Shown in pieces: positions 21,564 through 28,856 of a stretch of 32,539 nucleotides of DNA. Both the position numbers and the translations under genes were made by a program. The stretch comes from Spirochaetales bacterium. GTDB taxonomy: Bacteria > Spirochaetota > Spirochaetia > JAFGDJ01. Location: assembly GCA_016932135.1 (NCBI GenBank), contig JAFGDJ010000111.1, positions 1 to 32,539 on the forward strand. Reading direction: 5' to 3'. The stretch's first letter is position 1. Every line of letters begins with the position of its first letter. The notes beneath the pieces were generated by a model. The model searched no databases. It had not been told where the DNA came from and worked only from the letters and a program-made list of their open reading frames with translations.

Positions 21564-22478
21564 TTAGTTCAGATAGTCTTCCACATTCACCCCGGCGGCC
21601 TGGAGAACCTGGCGGAAGGGGTCGTAGAAGCTGTCGTCGTGTTCTTCCAGAGCGTTCCACTGGTATGCGGTGTTGAGGGCTTCCTTACCTTCATCGGTGG
21701 AGGCGATCTCAAGAAGAGCCTGAACGATTTTTTCGCGCATTTCACCGGAAATGCTGGGGTGGAACTGTACGCCGTCGTTGGGAATATCTTCGGTCAGGGC
21801 GATGACGTAGACCTTTTCCATCACGTCGGGGAAGGTCGCTTCCATTCTGGTACGGGCGTCCACGTAGGTGGCCCCGGCGTCGGCGTCACCGTTGTACACG
21901 GCGGCGACCACGGAGTCATGACTGCCGGCGTCCACCACGTTGGTCAGGTCGGTGGCGGGGTTCACCCCTTCAGCCATCATGGTGATGCTGGGAATAATCC
22001 ATCCGCTGGTGGAAAGGGGGTCGGGGCGGGCAAAGGAATGACCGGCGAATTCGGAAACCTTGGTGATACCCGTATCGGCTCCCACGATGAACTGGCCGTT
22101 ATAGGTCGGGGTGCCGTAACGGACAGAAACCAGAGCCGCTTCCGCCACACCCCGGTCCGCCGCCATGATATATGCGAAGGTGGCTAAAGAGGCCATATGA
22201 GCACTGGGGGGCTCACTGGACATGGCTTCGATAACACCGACGTATTCGGTGGCCACGTTAGTGGTGAAATAGTAGCCCGTCAGATCGTGCAGCATGTTTG
22301 CCACCGATTCGGCTCCCGAGGCTACCCGCTCCATTTCACCGGACGGCACGAAGGACCATACGATGGGGTTCTCTTCGGTACCCAGTTCCGGAGCTTTCTT
22401 TTTGCAACCCGTGGGGATAAAAACGATAGCACACAGGATAAGGCTTGCAACTACTATTGCTACAAGTTTTCTTTTCAT
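21564..22478 (-). CDS. phnD: Phosphonate/phosphite-type ABC transporter substrate-binding lipoprotein PhnD
   Basis: The 304-residue protein starts with a lipoprotein signal (lipobox IPTGC, Cys25, followed by KKK). The body is PhnD-like: YGTPTYNGQFIVGADTGI, the phosphate/phosphonate-binding block DPLSTSGWIIPS, and VDAGSHDSVVAAVYNGDADAGA. It binds the substrate outside the inner membrane and hands it to PhnE. The ATG at 22478 is preferred because AGGAGG lies 6 bases upstream and the signal peptide begins there, although the frame is open for 63 codons upstream. No C-P lyase, phosphonatase or ptxD gene is in the window, so the imported compound is not decided. Confidence 0.93.
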   Translation of the reverse strand: MKRKLVAIVVASLILCAIVFIPTGCKKKAPELGTEENPIVWSFVPSGEMERVASGAESVANMLHDLTGYYFTTNVATEYVGVIEAMSSEPPSAHMASLATFAYIMAADRGVAEAALVSVRYGTPTYNGQFIVGADTGITKVSEFAGHSFARPDPLSTSGWIIPSITMMAEGVNPATDLTNVVDAGSHDSVVAAVYNGDADAGATYVDARTRMEATFPDVMEKVYVIALTEDIPNDGVQFHPSISGEMREKIVQALLEIASTDEGKEALNTAYQWNALEEHDDSFYDPFRQVLQAAGVNVEDYLN

Positions 22479-22512
22479 CAAAATCCTCCTAAAATTTTTC
22501 ATTAACAAAACC

Positions 22513-22541
22513 AGTATAACCCCGCGTTCCTCCCTTGGCAA
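22513..22541 (-). promoter_or_regulatory. Promoter of the phnDCE operon
   Basis: On the minus strand TTGCCA (22541-22536) and TATACT (22518-22513) are separated by exactly 17 bases, about 35 bases before the phnD ATG. I saw no clear Pho box. Confidence 0.7.
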
Positions 22542-22558
22542 GAAGGAAGTTCTTTTTT

Positions 22559-22582
22559 CTGTTCCCAGAGGGGGTGGAACAG
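22559..22582. repeat. Inverted repeat in the phnD-acyltransferase intergenic region
   Basis: CTGTTCC (22559-22565) and GGAACAG (22576-22582) form a 7-bp inverted repeat with a 10-base centre, just upstream of the phnD -35 box. It could be an operator or, on the plus strand (T-run 22588-22594), a weak terminator. The rest of this 172-base gap holds the phn promoter and a distant ribosome binding site for the acyltransferase. Confidence 0.4.
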
Positions 22583-22650
22583 GTCTCGTTTTTTGAGTAT
22601 CCTTACATCCAAGGTTAAGTCCGCAGCGGTGAGAGGAGACGGAAATATTT

Positions 22651-23811
22651 ATGGCTGATGAATTCAAGGATATACGGCCGTATAACGAGGAAGAATTTCC
22701 TCAGGTCCTTCGGAAATTAACCCGGAATGATTACCTGATTACCCTTTTACGGACCTTGAGGTGGCCTAATCTGGCTCCTTTTTTAAAAAAACCCGCGGAT
22801 TTTCTCACCAGCCGGTTTATCCGGCACAGGCTTCGTTCCATCAAGACCATCGATCAGTTCCAGCGACAGATCATCATGGGGCAGCTCATCGCCTGGGTTA
22901 TTGAAAAAACCACCAGCGGATTATCGGTTTCCGGCCTGGAGCATCTGAAGAAAGATCAATCCTATATTTTTATCAGCAACCACCGGGATATTGTCCTGGA
23001 CGTCTGTTTTATCAACCATTTTCTTGTACACGCGGGTTTCGGGATCACCCAGATCGCCATCGGGGATAACCTGCTGATCAATGAGTTCATCTCCGATCTG
23101 ATGAGGGCCAACAAATCCTTCATTGTGAAGCGCAATCTCCCTCCCCGGGACCAGATCCAGGCATCCATCCAGCTTTCCCGGTATATTCACAAGACCCTGG
23201 AAGAGGGGGAGTCTATCTGGATAGCCCAGAGAGAAGGCCGGGCCAAGGATGGGCAGGATCTTACCAACCCGGCGGTGATAAAGATGCTGTATCTGGCAAA
23301 ACGGAAAAGCCGCAGAGATTTTACCGAGTTTATCCGGGAATGCCATATTGTTCCCGTGGTCATTTCCTACGAGCTGGACCCCTGCGATACCATTAAAGGC
23401 TGGGAACTCCACCATGTGCAAACCCGGGGATATCATGAAAAAAGAAAATATGAAGATCTGTTGAGTATCGTAGCCGGTATCAAGGGAAAGAAGGGAAGGG
23501 TTCATTTGTCCTTTGGAAAACCCTTGTCCGGTACCTACAACAACGACCGGGAAGTGGCTACGGAAATAGACCTATGGATGAGCCGGAACTACCAGATCTG
23601 GCCGAGTAATTATATTGCCTGGGATGAAATCCACGGCTCGGAAGCCTATAAGGATTACTATACCGAGGAAGAACGGCAAGCCTTTCTGTCCCGTTTCCGC
23701 CGGCAGTTTGAACCGGTACGCCGACTGATTCTCGAAATATACGCCCGGTCGGTGGAAAATATCAGGCCAAGGGATGAAGAGATGGACCCGGGAGACTCCG
23801 GCGGCTCGTGA
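22651..23811 (+). CDS. Glycerol-phosphate acyltransferase (PlsC/PlsB-like fold)
   Basis: The 386-residue protein has an acyltransferase domain at ~85-305: YIFISNHRDIVLD (active-site motif), ITQIAIGDNLLINEFISDLMRANKSFIVKR, and ESIWIAQREGRAKDG (the 'EG.R' substrate block), ending HLSFGKPLSG. These enzymes acylate glycerol-3-phosphate or lysophosphatidate in phospholipid synthesis at the inner membrane. The usual motif is H-x4-D; here the nearest reading is H-x5-D (HRDIVLD), with another Asp at +2. The protein is longer than PlsC (~240) and has an ~80-residue N-terminal helical part. AGGAG lies 12 bases before the ATG, further than ideal. The stop overlaps the GIY-YIG gene by GTGA. Confidence 0.85.
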   Translation: MADEFKDIRPYNEEEFPQVLRKLTRNDYLITLLRTLRWPNLAPFLKKPADFLTSRFIRHRLRSIKTIDQFQRQIIMGQLIAWVIEKTTSGLSVSGLEHLKKDQSYIFISNHRDIVLDVCFINHFLVHAGFGITQIAIGDNLLINEFISDLMRANKSFIVKRNLPPRDQIQASIQLSRYIHKTLEEGESIWIAQREGRAKDGQDLTNPAVIKMLYLAKRKSRRDFTEFIRECHIVPVVISYELDPCDTIKGWELHHVQTRGYHEKRKYEDLLSIVAGIKGKKGRVHLSFGKPLSGTYNNDREVATEIDLWMSRNYQIWPSNYIAWDEIHGSEAYKDYYTEEERQAFLSRFRRQFEPVRRLILEIYARSVENIRPRDEEMDPGDSGGS

Positions 23812-24176
23812 AACAAGAAGGCAGCCAGTACATCTATATGCTTCATACCGCCGGAGGCCGGTTGTACACAGGGTACACGACAAACCCCGAGCGGAGGTTA
23901 ACCGAGCATCTGAAAGGATCGAAAAAGGCTGCCCGGTTCACCAGGGCTTTTCGTCCCCTGGCAGCGGCGGCATGTTGGCGCCTTGACTGTTCCCGGGGAG
24001 AGGCTTTAAAGGTGGAAGCCGCAATAAAAAGGCTGCCCCGGTTAAAGAAGCTTTCTTTACTGGAACATGCCGGGCTTTTTGAAAACCTGGCCGCGCAAAG
24101 CTGCGGCCGGATTGTAAAAACTGAACCCTTTAAGACCGGTGCTCCGGCTCAGGTTGTACCGAAGGAAAAGTCGTGA
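23808..24176 (+). CDS. GIY-YIG nuclease-domain protein (UPF0213/YhbQ type)
   Basis: The 122-residue protein carries the single GIY-YIG domain: QYIYMLHTAGGRLYTGYTTNPERRLTEHL (Tyr pair, Tyr-Thr-Gly-Tyr, catalytic Arg) followed by EALKVEAAIKRLPRLKK with the metal-binding Glu. Stand-alone small GIY-YIG proteins of this kind are widespread; their cellular job is poorly known, with DNA-cleaving activity reported for some. Translation starts at GTG, overlapping the acyltransferase stop (GTGA), and its own stop overlaps the next GTG start in the same way, so the three genes form one coupled unit. The C-terminal ~30 residues are outside the domain. Confidence 0.92.
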   Translation: MKQEGSQYIYMLHTAGGRLYTGYTTNPERRLTEHLKGSKKAARFTRAFRPLAAAACWRLDCSRGEALKVEAAIKRLPRLKKLSLLEHAGLFENLAAQSCGRIVKTEPFKTGAPAQVVPKEKS

Positions 24177-24814
24177 AAAGACTTCCATGGATTGTTATGG
24201 TTCTTCTACTCGGTGTCGGCTGCAGCCAGGAAGCTCCCGAGATTCGGCAGCAGTTTGTTCAAAGAAACTACCGGGAAGATCCGCGTATAAACGTCGGGTA
24301 TGAGCAACTTTCCGTCTTTCTCCATGTGGATGATGAAGACGGATATGAGGACCTGGAGTATCTCTATATCATCCATGACAAGGATGAATTGTTCTGGATT
24401 CTGGACGCGGACTCCTGGGAGTACCGGGAGAGGGACGGTGAAACCTGGATCGGGTCCAACGAGATTGTCATGGCGGACTTTACGCCTTTTCCGGAAGGAA
24501 CCTACAGGCTGGTAGTAATTGATAAGGCGGGGGAGCGAAAGGAAACGGAAGCCTTTCTTTTATCACCCCCGGCTCCTCCAAGGCTTCCCCGGATCACCGT
24601 GGGGGATCAATCCCTCATTATTGAAGGGCCAATCCGTCAATACACCCTCTGGATGTACCGCGACGGCAGTTTTTTAGGCTCGCAGAATATCAAAGCCGGC
24701 ACCATCAACACCGCAGATCTGAAGGATGAAAAGGCGGAAGAGATCTATTTGTATTATTACGATGAGGAAAAGGGCCGGGGGATTATCCGGGGACCTTATA
24801 CCCTAGGAAGGTGA
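24173..24814 (+). CDS. Lipoprotein of unknown function
   Basis: The 213-residue protein begins MKRLPWIVMVLLLGVGCSQE, a lipoprotein signal with lipobox GVGC. The remainder is acidic and beta-rich: VFLHVDDEDGYEDLEYLYIIHDKDELFWIL, then FPEGTYRLVVIDKAGERKETEAFLL, then a second beta-rich unit (ITVGDQSLIIEGPIRQYTLWMYRDGSFLGS). It looks like two Ig-like units carried on a lipid anchor. The GTG start overlaps the preceding stop codon. Its 3' end overlaps the convergent TPR gene by 12 bases. I do not recognise the family. Confidence 0.82.
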   Translation: MKRLPWIVMVLLLGVGCSQEAPEIRQQFVQRNYREDPRINVGYEQLSVFLHVDDEDGYEDLEYLYIIHDKDELFWILDADSWEYRERDGETWIGSNEIVMADFTPFPEGTYRLVVIDKAGERKETEAFLLSPPAPPRLPRITVGDQSLIIEGPIRQYTLWMYRDGSFLGSQNIKAGTINTADLKDEKAEEIYLYYYDEEKGRGIIRGPYTLGR

Positions 24815-26170
24815 ATCATCCGCGGTCTTGAGGATTTCCTGAAGGCGATCCTTGCCGATCAGGTTAATGGACCGGGATTCGGAAAAATCCAGGGCCTTCC
24901 TGGAAAAATTAGAACTTGAGACAATGACTCCCCGGGTTACGCTGAGCTGTTTCATCTGTTCATGCAATGCTCGGACGGTTGTCTCGGGGATGAGTTCGGG
25001 GACCCGGAGAAACCAGAGGAGTTTCGGCATCTTTTTCGTAGCGCGCCATTTGGAATCCCCTTCCACGGCAATAATCTGGCATCCATTGGGAATATCACTG
25101 ATGTCCCGGATACCCAGGCCCATTTTGATGGTTACGGACTTGCAGATAGCGTAGTAATCCTCCATATTGGCCGTCAGGTAATCCTTCATGCGGTCGTCGG
25201 TTCTCAGGTCCTGGTATTGACTGAGTTTTTCCGCCACATCCCGGAAGGCGGGCTTTTTCATGTAGATTTTTTCCCAGTTTTCGATAGCCTTGTCGATGTC
25301 TCTTATTTTTTCATAACAGGCGGCAAGGAAATAGCGGCCGTAGAGAACCTCCGTGGCCGCATCGTTATCCGATAATTTGGAAGCCCTTTCCAACTCGGGA
25401 ATAGCCTTATCAAAGTTATTGGTACTCATGTAACAGGCTCCCCGTTCAATCAGGGCCTTGATTTTGAGCTCGTTGTCCCGTTGAGCCTTTTCAAAGGCCA
25501 CTAACGCCGCCACATAATCGTGATTATCCTTGAGAATTTTGCCCAGATAGTAGTATATCTTGGCGTTTTCCGGCTGATACCGCAGGGCTTTTTCCAGGTA
25601 TTCCTTGGCTTCCAGCGGCTTTTTTAAGCGATAGAGAAGAAGACCCAGGCGAAAAAGGGCTTCTCCATGCCCCGGCTGCAGCTCCACGGTCTTTCTGTAG
25701 TATCCCAGGGCTTTGTCCGTCTTCCCCCGCTCCTCGAACATTTCTCCGGCATTGAAATAATGGTCCGCCACGGCGGGTTCCTGTTTGATCAAGAGGAGAT
25801 ATTCCTTCAGGGCTTCTTCGGGTAGGTGAAACCGACGGTACAGTTCTGCGATGGTCCGTCGGAATTTCACCTCCGGACAAAGTTTTGTGAACTCGCCCAA
25901 CTGGTTCACCGTTTTCAGTTCCATCAAAGCCAGTTCGTGTTTTCCTTCCGCCAGATATACCAGGCCGAGAAAATAGTGGGCTTCGCTGTTTCTCGGTTCC
26001 TTCGCGATGATGAGTTTTGCCGTTTTAATGGCATGAGCGTACTTTCCCTGCTTATAAAGATTTTCCAAAGATGCTACTCTATGAGGAGCGATGAAGGATT
26101 TAACGAGAAAAAACGCTATAACCCCTATTCCGATGCCGAGAAATATAAGGATGATGATTACGAACTGCAT
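24803..26170 (-). CDS. Membrane-anchored TPR protein with degenerate Mrr-like C-terminal domain
   Basis: The 455-residue protein has one N-terminal membrane helix (MQFVIIILIFLGIGIGVIAFFLV), then about eight TPR units (~35-330; for example AHYFLGLVYLAEGKHELAL, ALGYYRKTVELQPGHGEALF, AKIYYYLGKILKDNHDYVAAL). The last ~70 residues (384-455) resemble the end of an Mrr/PD-(D/E)xK nuclease fold: LLWFLRVPEL, TTVRALHEQMKQL, then TRGVIVSSSNFSRKALDFSES and INLIGKDRLQEIL. Where active enzymes have a Q/E-x-K strand, this reads FLRV, so it is probably not catalytic. AGGAG 6 bases before the ATG fixes the start at 26170. The gene is head-to-head with the next TPR gene. Confidence 0.85.
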   Translation of the reverse strand: MQFVIIILIFLGIGIGVIAFFLVKSFIAPHRVASLENLYKQGKYAHAIKTAKLIIAKEPRNSEAHYFLGLVYLAEGKHELALMELKTVNQLGEFTKLCPEVKFRRTIAELYRRFHLPEEALKEYLLLIKQEPAVADHYFNAGEMFEERGKTDKALGYYRKTVELQPGHGEALFRLGLLLYRLKKPLEAKEYLEKALRYQPENAKIYYYLGKILKDNHDYVAALVAFEKAQRDNELKIKALIERGACYMSTNNFDKAIPELERASKLSDNDAATEVLYGRYFLAACYEKIRDIDKAIENWEKIYMKKPAFRDVAEKLSQYQDLRTDDRMKDYLTANMEDYYAICKSVTIKMGLGIRDISDIPNGCQIIAVEGDSKWRATKKMPKLLWFLRVPELIPETTVRALHEQMKQLSVTRGVIVSSSNFSRKALDFSESRSINLIGKDRLQEILKTADDSPS

Positions 26171-26942
26171 ACAGGCTCCTGAGAGAAGAGTAATTAGTTT
26201 TTCCAGGGCTGTCAAACCTGTATTCACATTTTTTTCCCCCTGGGTTTTTTTACTCCTGGGCCTGTTTCTTTGCCCCCTAGGGCGGGTTTCCGCCGAGGAT
26301 GTTTCATTTTTTAAGCAGGGAGAGCAGCTGCTGCAGGCGAATAAACCCCGGGAAGCCCTTACTATGCTCACGGCGGCAAAAAACGAGGAGCCGGGGAATG
26401 AAAAGGTGTATCTTTATTTAGCCTTTTCGTATGAACAACTGGGACAGCATGCGCAGGCCGCGGAAGTGCTGAAAGAAGGTCTCGGACGGGCGGTGCTGTA
26501 TAAACAGGATTTTTATCTGAATCTGGGTAATAATTATTATAAACTCAACCAGATGAGCCTGGCGGAAGAGATGTTCTCCCAGGCTATACAAACGAATCCG
26601 CGGTTCAGCGAAGCCTATCTGAACAGGGCCAACAGCAGCTTGCGTCAGGACAAGCACCAGGAAGCCCTGGCGGATTACAGGATCTACCTTGCCTTAGCCC
26701 CCGAGGCTCCGCAAAAGGAGAAGATTGAGAAGATTATCTCCCTTTTAACCGGGTATATCGCCGAAGAGGAGCTTCGCAGAGCGGAAGCGGAACAGAAGGC
26801 CAGGGAAGAGGAGGAACGCCGGAAAGCTCTGCTGGAGTCGGTGATGGAAACCCTGGGTACCATCGGCAGCGACACCCAGAATCTTTCAGCCGATTCGGAA
26901 GAAATTATCGAACAGAGCGACGGGCTGGATATACTGGATTAA
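26151..26942 (+). CDS. Exported TPR protein with C-terminal coiled coil
   Basis: The exported part begins after a hydrophobic signal (VFTFFSPWVFLLLGLFLCPL, cleavage expected after GRVSA). Then follow four TPR units (~50-195: SFFKQGEQLLQANKPREAL, VYLYLAFSYEQLGQHAQAA, FYLNLGNNYYKLNQMSLAE, AYLNRANSSLRQDKHQEAL) and an Ala/Glu/Arg coiled coil (EEELRRAEAEQKAREEEERRK). The start is uncertain. The nearest canonical codons are ATGATG at 26151/26154, giving a long n-region and overlapping the start of the divergent gene by 20 bases; ATT at 26193, with GAGAG 7 bases upstream, would give a classical signal peptide. The gene is 27 bases before another TPR gene and co-transcribed with it. Role probably as a periplasmic scaffold; partner unknown. 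Confidence 0.82.
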   Translation: MMITNCIQAPERRVISFSRAVKPVFTFFSPWVFLLLGLFLCPLGRVSAEDVSFFKQGEQLLQANKPREALTMLTAAKNEEPGNEKVYLYLAFSYEQLGQHAQAAEVLKEGLGRAVLYKQDFYLNLGNNYYKLNQMSLAEEMFSQAIQTNPRFSEAYLNRANSSLRQDKHQEALADYRIYLALAPEAPQKEKIEKIISLLTGYIAEEELRRAEAEQKAREEEERRKALLESVMETLGTIGSDTQNLSADSEEIIEQSDGLDILD

Positions 26943-26969
26943 AAGCCTTAGAATGAACGGGGAAAAACC

Positions 26970-28856
26970 ATGAACAGAAGACTACTCTTTATTATTATCG
27001 GTATCCTCTTGGTCCTCGGAGTTGTCCTGATCCTTCTTCTGGGGGGCGGGAAAGATAAGGAAGAGCCGGTTACGGATACCGTACGGCAGAATACACTGCT
27101 GCTGGCGGAGGATTATCTGGCCCGGGAGGATTACCAGCGGGCCTTGGATTTAATTGATGACTTGATAATCCAGAAAGGAGATGACGATCAGACCCGGGCT
27201 TTGCGGGATAGAATCCTTGAAGCCATGCGGATCAGCCGGGAAAATCAGCGGGAAACCCAGGAAAGTCAGCAGGAAAAACTGGTGGAAACCCTGTCGGAAC
27301 TGGGTGAGACGATTCAGAGTTCCTCCCAGAGACAAAGCAGCGCCGAGGAAGAAGCCCGTCGGCAGGAAGAGCTGGCTCGGCTGGAACAGCAGCGCCTGGA
27401 GGCGGAACAGCGGCGCAAGGAAGAAGAAGAACGGTTAGCCGCTCTCTCCAGGGAGGAACAGGAACTGCGCCGAAAAATCAGGGAACTCCTCGATGAGGGT
27501 ATCCGGTCCATGGCGGAGGAACGGTATTCCCAGGCCAGAGAGACCTTTACCCAGGCCATCGATCTCGACCCGCGGACCGCCGAAGCCTACGCCCAGATGG
27601 GGGAAGCTTATTTCCGGGAAGACTCCCGGGACCAGGGAAATTTACGAAAAGCCGTGGAAAACGCCAATCGGGCGAAGGAACTGGACAAGAACTTGTGGAT
27701 ACCCTACGCGACGTTAGGGAATGTCTACTCTCAGGCGCGAAATTGGGAAGCCGCCATGACGGAATACCGGGAAGCCGCACGATTGAACCCCGAGGACGCC
27801 AACTTGTTGTACGAGTTGGGAAAGGCCCAATACAGGGCGGGAAAATTTATCGAAGCCGGACAGTCCTTTGAAGGGGCTGTTCATCTGAATCCTGAGTTCG
27901 CCAACGCTTATTTCAACCTCGGAGCCGTGTACGTGCAGTTGAAAAACGACCAGTCCGCTTTGAAAGCCTTTAACGCCTGCGCCGAGATAGATCCCACCAA
28001 TCCGGAGGTGTACTACCAGGTGGGAGAGATCCACCGCCGGGCCGGAAACAGAGCCCAGGCGGAAAGCCCCTTCAGGAAAGCCGCCGGTCTGGAACCTTCC
28101 AACAGCCGGTATGTCCGGGCCCTGGCGGCGAATCTATATTTCCAGGGAAAATATTCCGAAGCGGAAACCTGGTTTAAGAAAGCCCTGGCACTGGAACCGG
28201 ATCACGCGGATACCCAGTACAACCTGGCATTGACCCTGATTACCCAGGGGCGTTTCGATGAGGCCATTGAACCGGCTCTCAAGGCGGTGCAACTGGACCC
28301 GCAGTCGGCGAAATATCTCTATACCCTGGGAGAAGCCAGCGAAAAAACGGGCAATCAGGAAGCGGCGATGCAAGCTTATTTCAAAGCCGTGCAGCTGGAT
28401 CCGAGATACGTGCTCCCCAGGATAAATCTGGGAAAACTGTACGATGAAACCGGAGCCTATGACAAAGCCTTAGAACATCTCCTGGTGGCCTACCGGCTTG
28501 AACCGGAAAGTCTGGAAGTGAATAATAATCTGGGGAATGTGTATCTTCATTCGGAGCTCTACGAAGATGCTATCCGCCACTATAAGAAGGCCTTGAGCAA
28601 GCAGCCCAACGCCACGCTGATACGGTATCACTTGGCCATCGCCTATATCGAAAGCGGGAACGATACCGAAGCCGTAAAGGCTCTGGAAGAATTGATTAAA
28701 ATTGATAACCGTTACGCCGACGCCTATTACCAACTGGGAAATCTGCTGTTCAAGCAAGGGAAGACCCAGGAAGCCAAGGCTTCTTTTAAGACTATGCTGG
28801 AAATAGCTCCGGATCACCCGAAACGGGCAGAGGCTGAAGCCGTTCTTAAGAGTTAG
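26970..28856 (+). CDS. Large TPR protein with N-terminal membrane anchor and coiled coil
   Basis: The 628-residue protein starts with a single membrane helix (RRLLFIIIGILLVLGVVLIL) without a clear cleavage site, so it is probably anchored with its bulk in the periplasm. Residues ~30-90 hold one TPR-like unit, ~90-175 a Gln/Glu/Arg-rich coiled coil (EEARRQEELARLEQQRLEAE), and ~180-625 about twelve TPR units of 34 residues, such as EAYAQMGEAYFRED, NAYFNLGAVYVQLKNDQSAL, VNNNLGNVYLHSELYEDAI and DAYYQLGNLLFKQGKTQEAK. It belongs with the preceding gene as a pair of exported TPR proteins. Its stop codon overlaps the convergent mutL stop by 4 bases. No enzymatic domain is seen. Confidence 0.88.
   Translation: MNRRLLFIIIGILLVLGVVLILLLGGGKDKEEPVTDTVRQNTLLLAEDYLAREDYQRALDLIDDLIIQKGDDDQTRALRDRILEAMRISRENQRETQESQQEKLVETLSELGETIQSSSQRQSSAEEEARRQEELARLEQQRLEAEQRRKEEEERLAALSREEQELRRKIRELLDEGIRSMAEERYSQARETFTQAIDLDPRTAEAYAQMGEAYFREDSRDQGNLRKAVENANRAKELDKNLWIPYATLGNVYSQARNWEAAMTEYREAARLNPEDANLLYELGKAQYRAGKFIEAGQSFEGAVHLNPEFANAYFNLGAVYVQLKNDQSALKAFNACAEIDPTNPEVYYQVGEIHRRAGNRAQAESPFRKAAGLEPSNSRYVRALAANLYFQGKYSEAETWFKKALALEPDHADTQYNLALTLITQGRFDEAIEPALKAVQLDPQSAKYLYTLGEASEKTGNQEAAMQAYFKAVQLDPRYVLPRINLGKLYDETGAYDKALEHLLVAYRLEPESLEVNNNLGNVYLHSELYEDAIRHYKKALSKQPNATLIRYHLAIAYIESGNDTEAVKALEELIKIDNRYADAYYQLGNLLFKQGKTQEAKASFKTMLEIAPDHPKRAEAEAVLKS

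Noticed and set aside
21504-22187. Long plus-strand open frame rich in Gly, Val and His opposite phnD
   Set aside because: It is the reverse-frame shadow of phnD, which has a lipoprotein signal, a good ribosome binding site and family motifs. The composition of the opposite frame is not protein-like.
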